A DNA stretch of 64,000 bases. It comes from Georgenia thermotolerans (GTDB taxonomy: Bacteria; Actinomycetota; Actinomycetes; Actinomycetales; Actinomycetaceae). The notes beneath the pieces were generated by a model. It was not told where the DNA came from and did not search any database. It saw only the letters and a program-made list of their open reading frames with translations. The DNA is taken from the NCBI RefSeq assembly GCF_009193185.1, contig NZ_VUKF01000002.1:112773-176772 (forward strand), read 5' to 3'. Position numbers and translations under genes: made by a program. Numbering within the stretch: the stretch's first letter is position 1; each line of letters opens with the position of its first letter. This document shows positions 7,210 to 16,464 of this stretch, one piece after another.

Positions 7210-7440
7210 ATGAGTGCTGAGCAGTTCGGTCTGCCTGCCGCGCCGGAGGGCCTTGTGTGGTCGTTGCGTCGGCGTGGCGAGTCGGTACAGCTGCGCCTGC
7301 GGACCCGCGGGGTGTGGCCCAAGGTCGTCGCGGCGTGGAGCACCGATGCGTTCTCGAGGCTGTCTCCCGACCCCGGCACCGCGCTGAAGGAGATCGCCAC
7401 GCAGATCAAGGCGAACGCCGGATATTCCACCGCCGCCTAA
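7210..7440 (+). CDS. Orphan 76-residue protein of unknown function
   Basis: ATG at 7210 follows a perfect AAGGAGGG ribosome site with four bases between. The product has 76 residues, starts MSAEQFGLPAAPEGLVWSLR and ends IKANAGYSTAA. It is soluble, mildly basic, with a predicted strand pair (VWSLRRRGESVQLRLRTRG) followed by helices; no cysteine, signal or membrane segment. I do not recognise the family. It has its own promoter, a long leader and a very strong terminator, so it is a free-standing gene expected to be well translated. Its surroundings are less GC-rich than the window average, which hints at transfer. It may be a regulator or a stress protein, but nothing proves either. Confidence 0.75.
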   Translation: MSAEQFGLPAAPEGLVWSLRRRGESVQLRLRTRGVWPKVVAAWSTDAFSRLSPDPGTALKEIATQIKANAGYSTAA

Positions 7441-7450
7441 GAATCGTCGA

Positions 7451-7478
7451 GGTGTGCCCGGCCCTGGCCGGGCACACC
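7451..7478 (+). terminator. Terminator of the 76-residue gene
   Basis: A 12-13 base perfect stem (GGTGTGCCCGGCC and complement) with a tight loop begins ten bases after the stop codon. Confidence 0.8.
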
Positions 7479-7965
7479 GGGTTCTCGACGTCATGTGGAG
7501 TCGGCGAGCGGCATTCGACGAGAAACGGAGTGAGTTCCCTGAGATCGGTTCACGCGGGAGCACGGGTCGAGGAATCCCGCCTGCCCGCGACGCATGCGCA
7601 CAACGCGGTCCCGCATTTCCAGCAGGGCCGCCGGTACGGCGCTCGCCTGGCTGGCGGGCATCAAGGCGGGGCGCACGCAGCGGACATCGTGGAGGAGTGG
7701 GGATGGCACTCCTTCCCCGCGAGTGATCCGCCGGCGAACTGGTAGGGCGCAACGGAGGGCCCGCACCGGCCGGTGGGCGTCGCGAGAACAGGCGACACCG
7801 CGGTCGCTCGGCAGGGCAGCCTGAGCGGCGGCCACCGACCGGGATCCGTCGAGGGCTGTCCCAGCGCCGGCCAGGCGGGGGTGATGCGAGAGGGCGAGAC
7901 GGTTCTTGTGTCCCCGCCCGGCCGGTCGCCGCATCATAGGAACCGTCCTCGTCCCTGGAGGCGCC
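7479..7965. other. Gap before the P-type ATPase
   Basis: No supported gene. A 158-residue frame on the minus strand (7491-7967) and a plus frame (7594-7824, containing ALAWLAGIKAGRTQ) are open, but neither has a ribosome site, recognisable domain or convincing composition. They could be remnants of lost genes. CTGGAGG at 7955-7961 is the ribosome site of the ATPase. Confidence 0.5.
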
Positions 7966-10680
7966 ATGGACGACGCGCCGCCGCCGGCCGACCACGCCGC
8001 AGATCCGGAGGAGGCCCTCGATCGGCTGCTGCGCGACCTGCGCAGCCGACGTGACGGTCTCTCGGATCGCGAGGCCGCCCGTCGGCTGGTGGCGGTCGGA
8101 CCGAACGAGCTGGTCCGGCGCGGCGGTCCGACCTGGCCCGGTCAGCTGCTCGACCAGCTCGTCCATCCGCTGGCGTTGCTCCTGTGGGCGGCCGCGGTCC
8201 TGGCCTATGTGAGCGGGAGCCCGCCGCTCGCCGTCGCCATCGTCGTGGTGGTGGCCGTCAACGCGGTGTTCGCGCTCGTCCAGGAGCGCCACGCCGAACG
8301 GGCGGTCGAGGCCCTCGCCCAGTACCTCCCACCCCACGCCCGAGCGGTGCGGGAGGGGCGCACACGGGTGATCGACGCGCGCGAGCTCGTCCCGGGCGAC
8401 GTCATCGCCGTCGGTGAGGGCGACCGGGTCTCGGCCGACGCCCGCGTGCTCAGCGGCAGTGTCGAGATGGACCTGTCCCCGCTCACGGGGGAGTCCATGC
8501 CCGTGCTGCGCTCGCCCGCGCCCGGACCGCGTGGGCTCCCGCTGCTCGAGGCCCGAGACCTGCTCTTCAGCGGGACGGCGTGCGTCGCGGGCGAGGCCCT
8601 CGCGGTCGTCTACGCCACCGGGATGCGCACCGAGTTCGGGCGCATCGCCGGGCTCTCGCAACGCGTGCGGCACGAGCCGAGCCCGCTGGAGCAGCAGGTC
8701 CGCCGGGTCGCGCGACTGATCGCCGTGGTCGCCGTCGGGATGGCCGCGGCCTTCATCCCCCTCGGCACCCTGTTGGCGGGCTTGTCCGTGGCCGACACGC
8801 TGACGTTCGCGATCAGCCTGCTGGTGGCCAACGTGCCGGAGGGCCTGCTGCCGACGATCACCCTCGCGCTCGCGGTGGGCGTGCGCGTCCTGGCCCGGCG
8901 CGGTGCGGTCGTCAAGCGGCTCTCCGCCGTCGAGACCCTGGGGTCCACCAGCGTCATCTGCACGGACAAGACCGGCACGCTCACCCTGAACCAGATGCGG
9001 GTGGTCCGGTGGTGCACCGGCACCGGCACCGGCGCCGACGCGCGAATCTCCGACGCCGTGGCCCCACCCGTTCCGGACCGGCTGTGCCGGGCCAGCGTGT
9101 CATGCACCAACGCCACGCTGGATCGAGCCGGACGGGGAGCCGGCGACCCGACGGAGGTGGCGCTGCTGCGCTTTGCGGCCGAGGCCGGACACGGCGGGCC
9201 CGATCACACCGCCCGCGTGCGTCAGTACCCCTTCGACCCCACCCTCCGGCGCATGTCCACCCTGGACCGACTGGACGGCGGACTCTACGTGGCCACGAAG
9301 GGCGCCCCGGAGGAGGTGATCGCCCGGTGCACGTGGGTTGCCACCGCCGACGGCGAGGACCTTCCGCTGACGCCGGACACCCGCGCGGCGCTCGCCGCGG
9401 TGGTGGACGCGTGGGCCCGCGAGGGCCTGCGCCTGCTCGCGGTGGCGGACCGGGAGCTTCCCGAGCTGGACCCGCTCACCGCCGAGCGGGCGCAGGTGGA
9501 GGCCGACCTCACCCTCCTCGGCCTGGTGGCCATGCAGGACCCGCCGCGCCCGGAGGTCCGCGACGCGGTCGCCCGCTGCCACAGCGCCGGCATCCGGCTC
9601 ATCGTGGTGACCGGCGACCACGGCCTGACCGCCCAGGGCGTGGCCGCCCAGGTGGGCATCGGCGGGCCCGACGTGCCGGTCGTCACCGGCCGGGAGCTCG
9701 AGGCGATGACCGAGGTCGAGCTCGACGCGCTCCTCGACCGGAACCGGGAGGTCATCTTCGCCCGGAGCTCGCCCGAGGCGAAGCTGCGCATCGCCGACGC
9801 GCTGCGGGACCAGGGGTACGTGGTGGCGATGACCGGCGACGGGGTCAACGACGCCCCGGCGCTGCGGCGGGCCGACATCGGCGTGGCGATGGGCCGCTCG
9901 GGCACCGACGTGGCGCGCGAGGCCTCCACCATGGTCCTCACCGACGACAACTTCGCCACCATCGTCACGGCGGTGGAGGCCGGACGTCGGGTGTACGACA
10001 ACGTCCGGAAGTTCATCGTCTACATCTTCGCGCACGCCACCCCCGAGGTCGTGCCCTTCCTCATGTACGCGCTCTCCGGGGGACAGATCCCCCTTCCCCT
10101 GACGGTGATGCAGATCCTCGCCATCGACCTGGGCACCGAGACGCTCCCTGCGCTGGCGCTGGGCCGCGAGCGCGGCGAACCGGACCTCATGGACCGTCCG
10201 CCCCGTCGCCGGCACGCCAACGTCATCGACGGCGTCATGCTGGCGCGGGCGTGGGGGCTGCTCGGCGGGGTCTCCGCGCTGCTGGTGTCGACGCTGTTCC
10301 TGATCACGCTCGCCCACGGGGGCTGGGTGCCCGGCACCGCGGTGGACCAGGGGCCGCTGCACGAGGTGTGGCGACAGGCCACCACCATGACCTTTCTCGG
10401 GATCGTCGCCTGCCAGATCGGCACGGCCATGGCCGCCCGCACCACCCACACCTCCCTGCGCCGCATCGGCCTGACCACCAACCCGGCGCTGCTGTGGGGC
10501 ATCGCCTTCGAGGTCGCCTTCGCCGCCGCCGTCGTCCTCCTGCCGCCCCTGCAGGTGGTGTTCGGCACCGCCGTCCCGGAGCCCTGGCAGGCGGCCCTGC
10601 TGGTGCCCCTGCCGGTCTTCGTCTGGGGCGCCGACGAGGCGTGGCGATGGGCGCGCCGCACCCGGCCCGCCCGGCGGTGA
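7966..10680 (+). CDS. P-type cation-transporting ATPase, type IIC-like
   Basis: An ATP-driven cation pump of the inner membrane, 904 residues. The ATG at 7966 follows CTGGAGG; the N-terminus carries a cation-ATPase N domain ([20 protein letters not shown]). Motifs in order: LTGES at about 173, PEGLL at 291 in M4, phosphorylation site DKTGT with D334, KGAPE at about 445 in the nucleotide domain, GDGVNDAP at about 624, and IDLGTE at 720 in M6. PEGLL in M4 together with IDLGT in M6 is the pattern of Na+/K+ and H+/K+ pumps rather than bacterial Ca2+ or Mg2+ pumps. The transported ion cannot be read with certainty. About ten membrane helices are visible. The gene stands alone after a gap. Confidence 0.93.
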   Translation: MDDAPPPADHAADPEEALDRLLRDLRSRRDGLSDREAARRLVAVGPNELVRRGGPTWPGQLLDQLVHPLALLLWAAAVLAYVSGSPPLAVAIVVVVAVNAVFALVQERHAERAVEALAQYLPPHARAVREGRTRVIDARELVPGDVIAVGEGDRVSADARVLSGSVEMDLSPLTGESMPVLRSPAPGPRGLPLLEARDLLFSGTACVAGEALAVVYATGMRTEFGRIAGLSQRVRHEPSPLEQQVRRVARLIAVVAVGMAAAFIPLGTLLAGLSVADTLTFAISLLVANVPEGLLPTITLALAVGVRVLARRGAVVKRLSAVETLGSTSVICTDKTGTLTLNQMRVVRWCTGTGTGADARISDAVAPPVPDRLCRASVSCTNATLDRAGRGAGDPTEVALLRFAAEAGHGGPDHTARVRQYPFDPTLRRMSTLDRLDGGLYVATKGAPEEVIARCTWVATADGEDLPLTPDTRAALAAVVDAWAREGLRLLAVADRELPELDPLTAERAQVEADLTLLGLVAMQDPPRPEVRDAVARCHSAGIRLIVVTGDHGLTAQGVAAQVGIGGPDVPVVTGRELEAMTEVELDALLDRNREVIFARSSPEAKLRIADALRDQGYVVAMTGDGVNDAPALRRADIGVAMGRSGTDVAREASTMVLTDDNFATIVTAVEAGRRVYDNVRKFIVYIFAHATPEVVPFLMYALSGGQIPLPLTVMQILAIDLGTETLPALALGRERGEPDLMDRPPRRRHANVIDGVMLARAWGLLGGVSALLVSTLFLITLAHGGWVPGTAVDQGPLHEVWRQATTMTFLGIVACQIGTAMAARTTHTSLRRIGLTTNPALLWGIAFEVAFAAAVVLLPPLQVVFGTAVPEPWQAALLVPLPVFVWGADEAWRWARRTRPARR

Positions 10681-10810
10681 GGTGAACCCGGTCGGCCGGG
10701 GGAGCGGCGCGACGGTTCCGGTCCCCGGCACCGCCCCCGCGGCCTACCCTGCGACCACGTCCGCCCGCCGCCGGTGACCCCCGTCGGCGAGGCCAGCCTC
10801 AGGAGGCGCC

Positions 10811-11152
10811 ATGCGTTCCGAGCCCGCGACGCCCTCGGCGTCGGGTCCCCGCCGGCCGAGCCGCAGACGCGTCGGCATGGCGCTCATCGCGGCCGGCGTC
10901 CTGGTGCTGGCCGCGTGCGCCGCCGGGCCCAACCCGGTCGCCGGCGCCGGCGAGGCGGGATTCTGGTCGGGCCTGTGGCAGGGGCTGATCAGCCCGATCA
11001 CGTTCGTCGTCTCGCTGTTCAACGACAACGTGAGCATCTACGAGGTGCGCAACAACGGGAACTGGTACGACTTCGGCTTCATGCTCGGCGTCTCCGCCGT
11101 CTTCTCCGGGCCGGCAGGCGGCGCCGCCCGCCGCCGGGCGCCGGCCGGCTGA
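10811..11152 (+). CDS. Small putative lipoprotein, 113 residues
   Basis: Starts at ATG 10811 behind CAGGAGG. A basic start and hydrophobic stretch end in a lipobox-like LAAC (VLVLAACAAG, cysteine near residue 37), so it should be lipid-anchored outside the membrane. The remainder contains two more hydrophobic segments (WSGLWQGLISPITFVVSLFN and FGFMLGVSAVFSGPA) around the motif EVRNNGNWYD, which I know as a conserved feature of an uncharacterised bacterial family. No function can be given. The next gene is convergent and only 27 bases away. Confidence 0.6.
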   Translation: MRSEPATPSASGPRRPSRRRVGMALIAAGVLVLAACAAGPNPVAGAGEAGFWSGLWQGLISPITFVVSLFNDNVSIYEVRNNGNWYDFGFMLGVSAVFSGPAGGAARRRAPAG

Positions 11153-11179
11153 GCGGCCCACGCCCGGCGGCGAACCCGC

Positions 11180-12238
11180 TCAGCGGGAGATGACGACCTT
11201 CAGGGCCTTGGTCTCGGCCGCCCGGCCGAAGGTGTCGTAGGCGTCGAGCATCTGCTCCAGGGAGAAGTGGTGCGTCGCGAACTTCTCCGCCGGGATCTTG
11301 TGCTGCGCGACCAGCTTGAGCAGCATCGGCGTGGTGTTGGTGCTCACCAGGCCGGTGGTGATAGTGACGTCCTTGATCCACAGGTCCTGCATCGCCAACT
11401 CCACCGGGTGCCCGTGGACGCCGACGTTCGCCACGTGCCCGCCGGGCCGGATCAGCTCGGTGCACGCCTGCAGCGTCGCCGGGATGCCCACCGCCTCCAC
11501 CGCCACGTCGACGCCCAGCCCGTCGTCGGTGAGCTTGCGGACGTCCTCCTGCCAGCCGTCGCGGCCGCTGTTGACCCCGTCGGTGGCCCCGAAGGACTTC
11601 GCCTGCTCGATCCGGTTGTCGTCGAGGTCCACGGCGATCACGCGGGAGGCGCCGTAGAGCCCCACGGTCATCATCACGGCCAGGCCGATCGGGCCCGAGC
11701 CGACGACGGCGACGACGTCGCCGGGCTTGACCGCCCCGTTGCGCACCCCGATCTCGAACCCGGTGGGCAGGATGTCCGAGAGCATGACGGCCGCCTCGTC
11801 GCTGATGCCCTCGGGGAGCTTGTAGACGGAGGTGTCGGCGAAGGGGACGCGCACGTACTCCGCCTGGGTGCCGTCGATGAGGTGGCCGAAGATCCAGCCG
11901 ATGCCGCTCGCGCCCTCCTCGGCGAGGCAGTGGGCGTACAGGCCCTGCGCGCAGTACGAGCACCGCCCGCAGGCGCTGATGCACGACAGCAGCACCCGGT
12001 CGCCGACCGCCACCGTGGTGACGGCGTCGCCCACCTCGGTCACGGTGCCCACGCCCTCGTGGCCGAGGATGCGCCCGTCGGTGACCGCGGCGACGTCGCC
12101 CTTGAGGATGTGCAGGTCCGTGCCGCAGATCGTGGTGGTGTCGATCCGCACGATGATGTCCGTCGGGGCCTGGATCGTCGGGTCCGGCACGTCCTCCCAG
12201 GCCTTCTCGCCCGGACCGTGGTAAACCAGCGCCTTCAT
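11180..12238 (-). CDS. Zinc-dependent alcohol dehydrogenase (MDR family)
   Basis: An NAD(P)-dependent medium-chain dehydrogenase of 352 residues from the ATG at 12238. Catalytic zinc ligands are visible in CGTDLHI and GHEGVG; the structural zinc lobe is CxxxCxxCxxCx7C (CISACGRCSYCAQGLYAHC). The Rossmann motif VVGSGPIGLAVMM follows, then DLDDNRIEQAKSFGA for cofactor binding. The text is closest to the alcohol dehydrogenases that oxidise short or secondary alcohols; exact substrate not readable. It stands alone, divergent from the reductase gene at 12484. Confidence 0.9.
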   Translation of the reverse strand: MKALVYHGPGEKAWEDVPDPTIQAPTDIIVRIDTTTICGTDLHILKGDVAAVTDGRILGHEGVGTVTEVGDAVTTVAVGDRVLLSCISACGRCSYCAQGLYAHCLAEEGASGIGWIFGHLIDGTQAEYVRVPFADTSVYKLPEGISDEAAVMLSDILPTGFEIGVRNGAVKPGDVVAVVGSGPIGLAVMMTVGLYGASRVIAVDLDDNRIEQAKSFGATDGVNSGRDGWQEDVRKLTDDGLGVDVAVEAVGIPATLQACTELIRPGGHVANVGVHGHPVELAMQDLWIKDVTITTGLVSTNTTPMLLKLVAQHKIPAEKFATHHFSLEQMLDAYDTFGRAAETKALKVVISR

Positions 12239-12483
12239 GTCGCGACTCCCTCGTCGTCTGGGCCGGCCCTGGCCGGGCCGGGGAGCGCGTGCGCGCCCGC
12301 TCTCAGCCTGACCCATTCCGGGGCACCCCGACCAGGACTTGGGGCCCACGACATCGACGCATCGCCGGGCCGTCGGCGCGGGCGTCCCGCTGACCTGCGG
12401 CGTCCCCGCGCGGCACGTGGACTCACACGCGCGCCCCAGCGGGAGCCCAGCCCCCTCCCAGCGAAACGGAGCACGGTGTCCCC

Positions 12484-13890
12484 ATGGCCACCGTCAGCGC
12501 CCCCGCCCGTCCCGGCACCCGCGCCGCCGGCCCCACCCGGCGCGTGCCGACCTGGTGGCGCGACGCGGCCGGGCTGCTCGCCTGGGGCTCGATGCTCGTC
12601 GTCGTCGCGCTGTGGGTGCGCGGCGGCGGCCTGCAGGACCTCACCGGCGGGACAGGCGCGGCGCTGACGACGTCCGGGCGGCTCACCGGGCTCGTCGCCG
12701 CCGACCTCATGCTCGTCCAGGTCGCGCTCATGGCCCGGGTGCCCTTCGTCGAGCGCTCCTACGGCCAGGACGAGCTGGCGCGGCGCCATCGCCTGGTCGG
12801 CTTCACCTCCTTCTGGCTCCTGGTCGCCCACATCGTCCTGACCGTGCTGGGGTACGCGACCTCCGCCCGCACGGGTGCCTGGGCCACGGCGTGGGACATG
12901 GTGCGGACCTACCCCGGCATGCTGCTCGCCGCGGCGGGCACCGCCCTCACGGTCCTCGTCGTGGTGACCTCCGTCCGCGCGGCCCGGCGCCGCAGCCGCT
13001 ACGAGTCCTGGCACCTCGTCCACCTCTACGGCTACCTCGGCGCGTTCCTCGTCGTCCCGCACATGGTGTGGACCGGGCGGGACTTCCTTACCGCGCCGCT
13101 CGCGAGCGCCTACTGGTGGACCGCGTGGGCGCTCGTGGCGCTGGCCGTGCTGGTGTTCCGGGTGGCGCTGCCGCTGTGGCGCACCGGCCGGCACCGGGTG
13201 GTGGTCGAGCGGGTCGTCTGGGAGGGGCCCGGCGTCTTCTCCCTGCACCTGCGCGGCCACGGCCTGTCCCGGCTCCCGGCGGCGGCCGGCCAGTACTTCG
13301 TCTGGCGCTTCGCCGGGCCCGGCCGCACCCGCGGACACCCGCTGTCCCTCTCCGCCGCCCCGCACGGTGACCGCCTGCGGGTGACGGCCAAGGTCGCCGG
13401 GGACGGCACCGCGCAGATGGCCCGGCTGCGTCCGGGCACCCCGGTCGCCTTCGAGGGGCCCTACGGCCGGCTCACCGAGGCCGCGCGCACGCGGCCCGGG
13501 GTGGTCCTCCTCGGCTGCGGCATCGGGATCACGCCGATGCGGGCGCTCCTGGAGGGCCTGGCGTACGAGCCGGGCCGGGCCACGCTGATCTACCGGGCGC
13601 GCAGCGAGGCCGACCTCGTCCTGCGCGAGGAGATCCGGGACATCGCCGCCCGCCGGGGCGCCGCCGTCGTCGAGCTGCCGGGGCGCCGCGTCCCGGACCG
13701 CGCGTCGTGGCTGCCGGACTGGGCGGCCCGGTGGGACGACGCCGCCGCCCTGCTCCGCCTCGTCCCGGACGTCGCCGACCGCGACGTCTACCTCTGCGGT
13801 CCCGACCGGTGGATGGACGCCGCCCGCACCGCCGCGCTCAGGGCGGGTGTGCCGGCCGAGCAGATCCACCGCGAACGCTTCTCGATGTGA
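12484..13890 (+). CDS. Ferric-reductase-like membrane flavoprotein
   Basis: A 468-residue membrane oxidoreductase. Residues 1-230 hold about six helices with paired histidines (RRHRLVGFTSFWLLVAHIV and WHLVHLYGYLGAFLVVPHMV) of the kind that ligate two haems. Residues about 235-330 are the FAD domain: AGQYFVWRF, then HPLSLSAAP. The NAD(P) domain starts at LLGCGIGITPMRALLEGL and ends with YLCGPDRWMDA. Such proteins pass electrons from NAD(P)H through FAD and haem to an acceptor at the outer face. It overlaps closely with the FMN-binding and ApbE genes behind it, forming one operon; this suggests that electrons go to a covalent FMN on the next protein rather than to iron alone. Confidence 0.88.
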   Translation: MATVSAPARPGTRAAGPTRRVPTWWRDAAGLLAWGSMLVVVALWVRGGGLQDLTGGTGAALTTSGRLTGLVAADLMLVQVALMARVPFVERSYGQDELARRHRLVGFTSFWLLVAHIVLTVLGYATSARTGAWATAWDMVRTYPGMLLAAAGTALTVLVVVTSVRAARRRSRYESWHLVHLYGYLGAFLVVPHMVWTGRDFLTAPLASAYWWTAWALVALAVLVFRVALPLWRTGRHRVVVERVVWEGPGVFSLHLRGHGLSRLPAAAGQYFVWRFAGPGRTRGHPLSLSAAPHGDRLRVTAKVAGDGTAQMARLRPGTPVAFEGPYGRLTEAARTRPGVVLLGCGIGITPMRALLEGLAYEPGRATLIYRARSEADLVLREEIRDIAARRGAAVVELPGRRVPDRASWLPDWAARWDDAAALLRLVPDVADRDVYLCGPDRWMDAARTAALRAGVPAEQIHRERFSM

Positions 13891-13901
13891 AGGAGCACTC
13901 C

Positions 13902-14414
13902 GTGCGCAAGATCGTCCTCGCCGGTGCCACGACCGTCACGGGCCTGGTGCTGCTCCTGTCCTACCCGACCTCGCGGCACCACGCCCTCGACGGGGCGGCG
14001 ACGGCGGGCGGGGCGCCCGGTTCGGGGCTCTCCGCCGGGGACGCCCCGGGCGCCTCCTCGCAGTCCCCGCGAGCCACGTCCGGGCCGTCCGCGGGCCCGT
14101 CGTCCGGGCAGTCGGCGGGTCCGTCGTCCGCCGGTGCGGGCACCTACACAGGCGCGGAGGTGAACACCCAGTGGGGCGTCGTGCAGGTGGAGGTGACGGT
14201 CGAGCACGGGCGGGTCGTGGACGCCCAGGCGGTCCAGGCGCCCGACGGGAACTCGCGCGACCAGGAGATCAACGCCTACGCCGTGCCCATCCTCGAACAG
14301 GAGACCGTCCGGGCCGGCAGCTCCCAGATCGACGCCGTCTCCGGCGCCACGGTGACGAGCGAGGGGTACATCGAGTCACTCCAGTCGGCGCTGGACCAGG
14401 CGGGGCTGCGATGA
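13902..14414 (+). CDS. Exported FMN-binding domain protein
   Basis: A 170-residue protein. GTG at 13902 is chosen because AAGGAG (13890-13895) precedes it by six bases; it starts 11 bases after the reductase stop. A signal segment (KIVLAGATTVTGLVLLLS) is followed by a Gly/Ser/Pro-rich linker to about residue 80. The rest is an FMN-binding domain (TYTGAEVNTQWGVVQVEVTV) with the flavinylation motif DAVSGATVTS; the threonine of SGAT is where ApbE attaches FMN through a phosphoester in this family. It sits between the membrane reductase and apbE, so the maturation enzyme and electron donor are both adjacent. I infer a role as an electron carrier outside the membrane. Confidence 0.88.
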   Translation: MRKIVLAGATTVTGLVLLLSYPTSRHHALDGAATAGGAPGSGLSAGDAPGASSQSPRATSGPSAGPSSGQSAGPSSAGAGTYTGAEVNTQWGVVQVEVTVEHGRVVDAQAVQAPDGNSRDQEINAYAVPILEQETVRAGSSQIDAVSGATVTSEGYIESLQSALDQAGLR

Positions 14415-15214
14415 GGCCCGCGCCCGTCGGGCTCGACCGGCGCGCCTGGCACGAGACCGTCATGGGCATGCCCGTCAGCGTCCACCTGCGCGGGCCCGGG
14501 CTCGGCCCGGCCGCCGACGTGGCAGTCGCCGCCGTCTACACCGAACTGCGGCGGCTGGAGACGCTGCTCAGCACCTACCGCCCCGACTCCGACGTCTCGC
14601 GGCTGGCCGACGGCGTGCTCACGCTCGACCGGTGCGCCCCGGAGGTCGCCGAGGTGCTCGAGCTGTGCGCGCTCGCGACCACCCACACCGCGGGCGCCTT
14701 CACCGCCCTGCGCCCGCTGCCCGGCGGCGGCCACCGCATCGACCCCACCGGCCTGGTCAAGGGCTGGGCGGTGGAGCGCGCCGCCGCGCCGCTGCGCGAC
14801 CTCGACGCCGACTGGTACGTCAACGCCGGCGGCGACATCGCCGCCCATGTGGCCGAGGACCGGCCGGCGTGGCGGGTGGGCGTCGAGGACCCCCGCGACC
14901 GCGGCCGGGTGCTCGCCGTCGTCGCCCTGCGCGACGGCGGCGTGGCCACCTCCGGCACCGCGGCCCGTGGCGCGCACATCTGGGACCCGCGGACCGGCGC
15001 CGCCGCCGACGACCTCGCCTCCGTCACCGTCGCGGGCCCGACCCTGCTGTGGGCCGATGTGTTCGCCACGGCCGTGTTCGTGGAAGGCCCGACGGCGGCC
15101 GCGTGGGCCGCACGGGACGGGTACGAGGTCGTCGTCGTCCACCACGACGGGCGCGCGGAGCGCACGCTGCCCCTCGTCGCTGCCGCGCCGGCAGCTCCCG
15201 GCCCCACGGCCTGA
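14411..15214 (+). CDS. apbE: FAD:protein FMN transferase
   Basis: ApbE moves FMN from FAD onto a Ser/Thr of target proteins. It has 267 residues and starts at ATG 14411, overlapping the stop of the FMN-binding gene in an ATGA, so the two are translationally coupled. Family text is clear: METL-type start (ETVMGMPVSVHLRG), LLSTYRPDSDVSRL, GLVKGWAVERA, YVNAGGDIAAH, then GVATSGTAARGAHIWDPRTG and LLWADVFATAVFVEG near the end, where the metal-binding aspartate-containing loop lies. No lipobox or signal peptide is present, so it appears cytoplasmic, unlike lipid-anchored ApbE of many Gram-negatives. Its likely target is the neighbour just upstream. Confidence 0.92.
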   Translation: MRPAPVGLDRRAWHETVMGMPVSVHLRGPGLGPAADVAVAAVYTELRRLETLLSTYRPDSDVSRLADGVLTLDRCAPEVAEVLELCALATTHTAGAFTALRPLPGGGHRIDPTGLVKGWAVERAAAPLRDLDADWYVNAGGDIAAHVAEDRPAWRVGVEDPRDRGRVLAVVALRDGGVATSGTAARGAHIWDPRTGAAADDLASVTVAGPTLLWADVFATAVFVEGPTAAAWAARDGYEVVVVHHDGRAERTLPLVAAAPAAPGPTA

Positions 15215-15358
15215 CCGCGACCGACGCGCGCCGCGGCCCTCCCTCCTCTGAGCCACCACGCCGAGGGCCAGCGCCATTCCCAAGGGCCCGGACGCGCGGT
15301 GGCGGGGGATGGTCGATAGCCTCGCCGCCACGACCGATCCCTGGCACCGGAGGCCGTC

Positions 15359-16222
15359 ATGCAACTTGCGCGACTCGTGGGCAAGCTCGAGCAGGAAGAG
15401 TCTCTCGACCCGGCGGTGGACGCCCTCGTCGGTGCGGTGAACCAGGTGCTCCCACCGGGTGAGATCAAGGACATCCTGCACGGCAAGTTCCTCGGCCACG
15501 CACTCCACCCGCTCCTGGTGACCCTGCCGATCGGCATGAACGTCGGCGCGCTGCTCCTCGACCTCACCGGCGGGAAGAGCTCCCGGCGCGCCGCCCAGCG
15601 CCTGGTCGGCGCCGCCGTGCTGCTCGTGGGTCCGACGGCGGCGGCCGGGCTGGCGGACTGGTCCGAGCTCGGCTCCGACAACCGCCCCAAGCGGGTGGGC
15701 CTCGTCCACGCCGGCGCGAACGTCGTCGCCACCGGGTTCTTCGCGGCGAGCTGGCTGGCGCGGCGTCGGGGCCGTCACGGGACCGGCGCCGCGCTCGCCC
15801 TGGCCGGTTCGGCCGGGCTGTCGGTCGGGGGCTACCTCGGCGGCCACCTCGCCTACTCCGAGGCCGTGGCGGTCAACCGCAACGCGGACCGCACCCCGAC
15901 CCCGGAGGACTGGGAGGACGTCGCCGCCGCCGGGGACCTCGGGGACGGCATGCTGCGTGCCGAGGCGGCCGGCCAGCCCGTGCTGCTCGGCCGCCACGGC
16001 GGTGCCCTCTTCGCCATGGGCGCGGTGTGCAGCCACCTCGGTGGCGCCCTGGACGAGGGCGAGGTCGTCGACGACGAGGGCGGCTGCGTCGTCTGCCCGC
16101 TTCACGGCAGCCACTTCCGCCTGAGCGACGCCTCGGTGGCCCGCGGCCCGGCGACGGCGCCGGTGCTCGCCTACGACGTGCGGCAGGTCGGGGACCGCAT
16201 CCAGGTGCGCGCCCGCGCCTGA
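15359..16222 (+). CDS. DUF2231 membrane domain fused to a Rieske 2Fe-2S domain
   Basis: A 287-residue protein starting at ATG 15359. Residues about 38-165 form the DUF2231 domain with four membrane segments (HPLLVTLPIGMNVGALLLDL, LVGAAVLLVGPTAAAGLADW, GANVVATGFFAASWLARR, GSAGLSVGGYLGGHLAYS). Residues about 180-287 form a Rieske ferredoxin domain with C224 and H226 in CSHLGG and C246 and H249 in CPLHGSHF, the four 2Fe-2S ligands. The iron-sulfur domain is thus tethered to the membrane and could accept electrons. It follows apbE by 144 bases, possibly part of the same respiratory theme. Partners are unknown. Confidence 0.9.
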   Translation: MQLARLVGKLEQEESLDPAVDALVGAVNQVLPPGEIKDILHGKFLGHALHPLLVTLPIGMNVGALLLDLTGGKSSRRAAQRLVGAAVLLVGPTAAAGLADWSELGSDNRPKRVGLVHAGANVVATGFFAASWLARRRGRHGTGAALALAGSAGLSVGGYLGGHLAYSEAVAVNRNADRTPTPEDWEDVAAAGDLGDGMLRAEAAGQPVLLGRHGGALFAMGAVCSHLGGALDEGEVVDDEGGCVVCPLHGSHFRLSDASVARGPATAPVLAYDVRQVGDRIQVRARA

Positions 16223-16236
16223 ACCGCTCCCCGCTC

Positions 16237-16270
16237 TCACCCCCGCTCACCCCCGGGTGAACGGGGGTGA
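16237..16270 (+). terminator. Hairpin after the Rieske gene
   Basis: TCACCCCCG (16237-16245) and CGGGGGTGA (16262-16270) pair perfectly; a second copy of TCACCCCCG (16247-16255) lies between them and could pair instead, giving two mutually exclusive hairpins. Probably a terminator. Confidence 0.5.
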
Positions 16271-16464
16271 CGTGCGTCCGTTTCATCCTGCGGTCACCCG
16301 TGGGCGCTCTCCGCCGTTTCGGCCGCTGAGATGTGCTTGTTGCCGCGAACAGTCCCTCGTGCACCGGTACGGGGAGACCCGCGGGCCGCTCCTGCGCCCG
16401 CCCGTACCCCCGCGGGCGGGCGCCTCGGCGGTTCTCGCCCCCGGCGTCCGTCGGGGGCGCCGGC

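Noticed and set aside
7491..7967. 158-residue minus-strand gene
   Set aside because: No ribosome site, family or promoter; composition looks random. Kept only as a note in the gap entry.
5456..10680. Genomic island inserted at tRNA-Met
   Set aside because: The genes after the tRNA look accessory, but I found no integrase and no repeat of the tRNA 3' end downstream.
16240..16464. c-di-AMP riboswitch before a cell-envelope gene
   Set aside because: Expected conserved blocks of that riboswitch could not be lined up; only general G/C pairing is visible.
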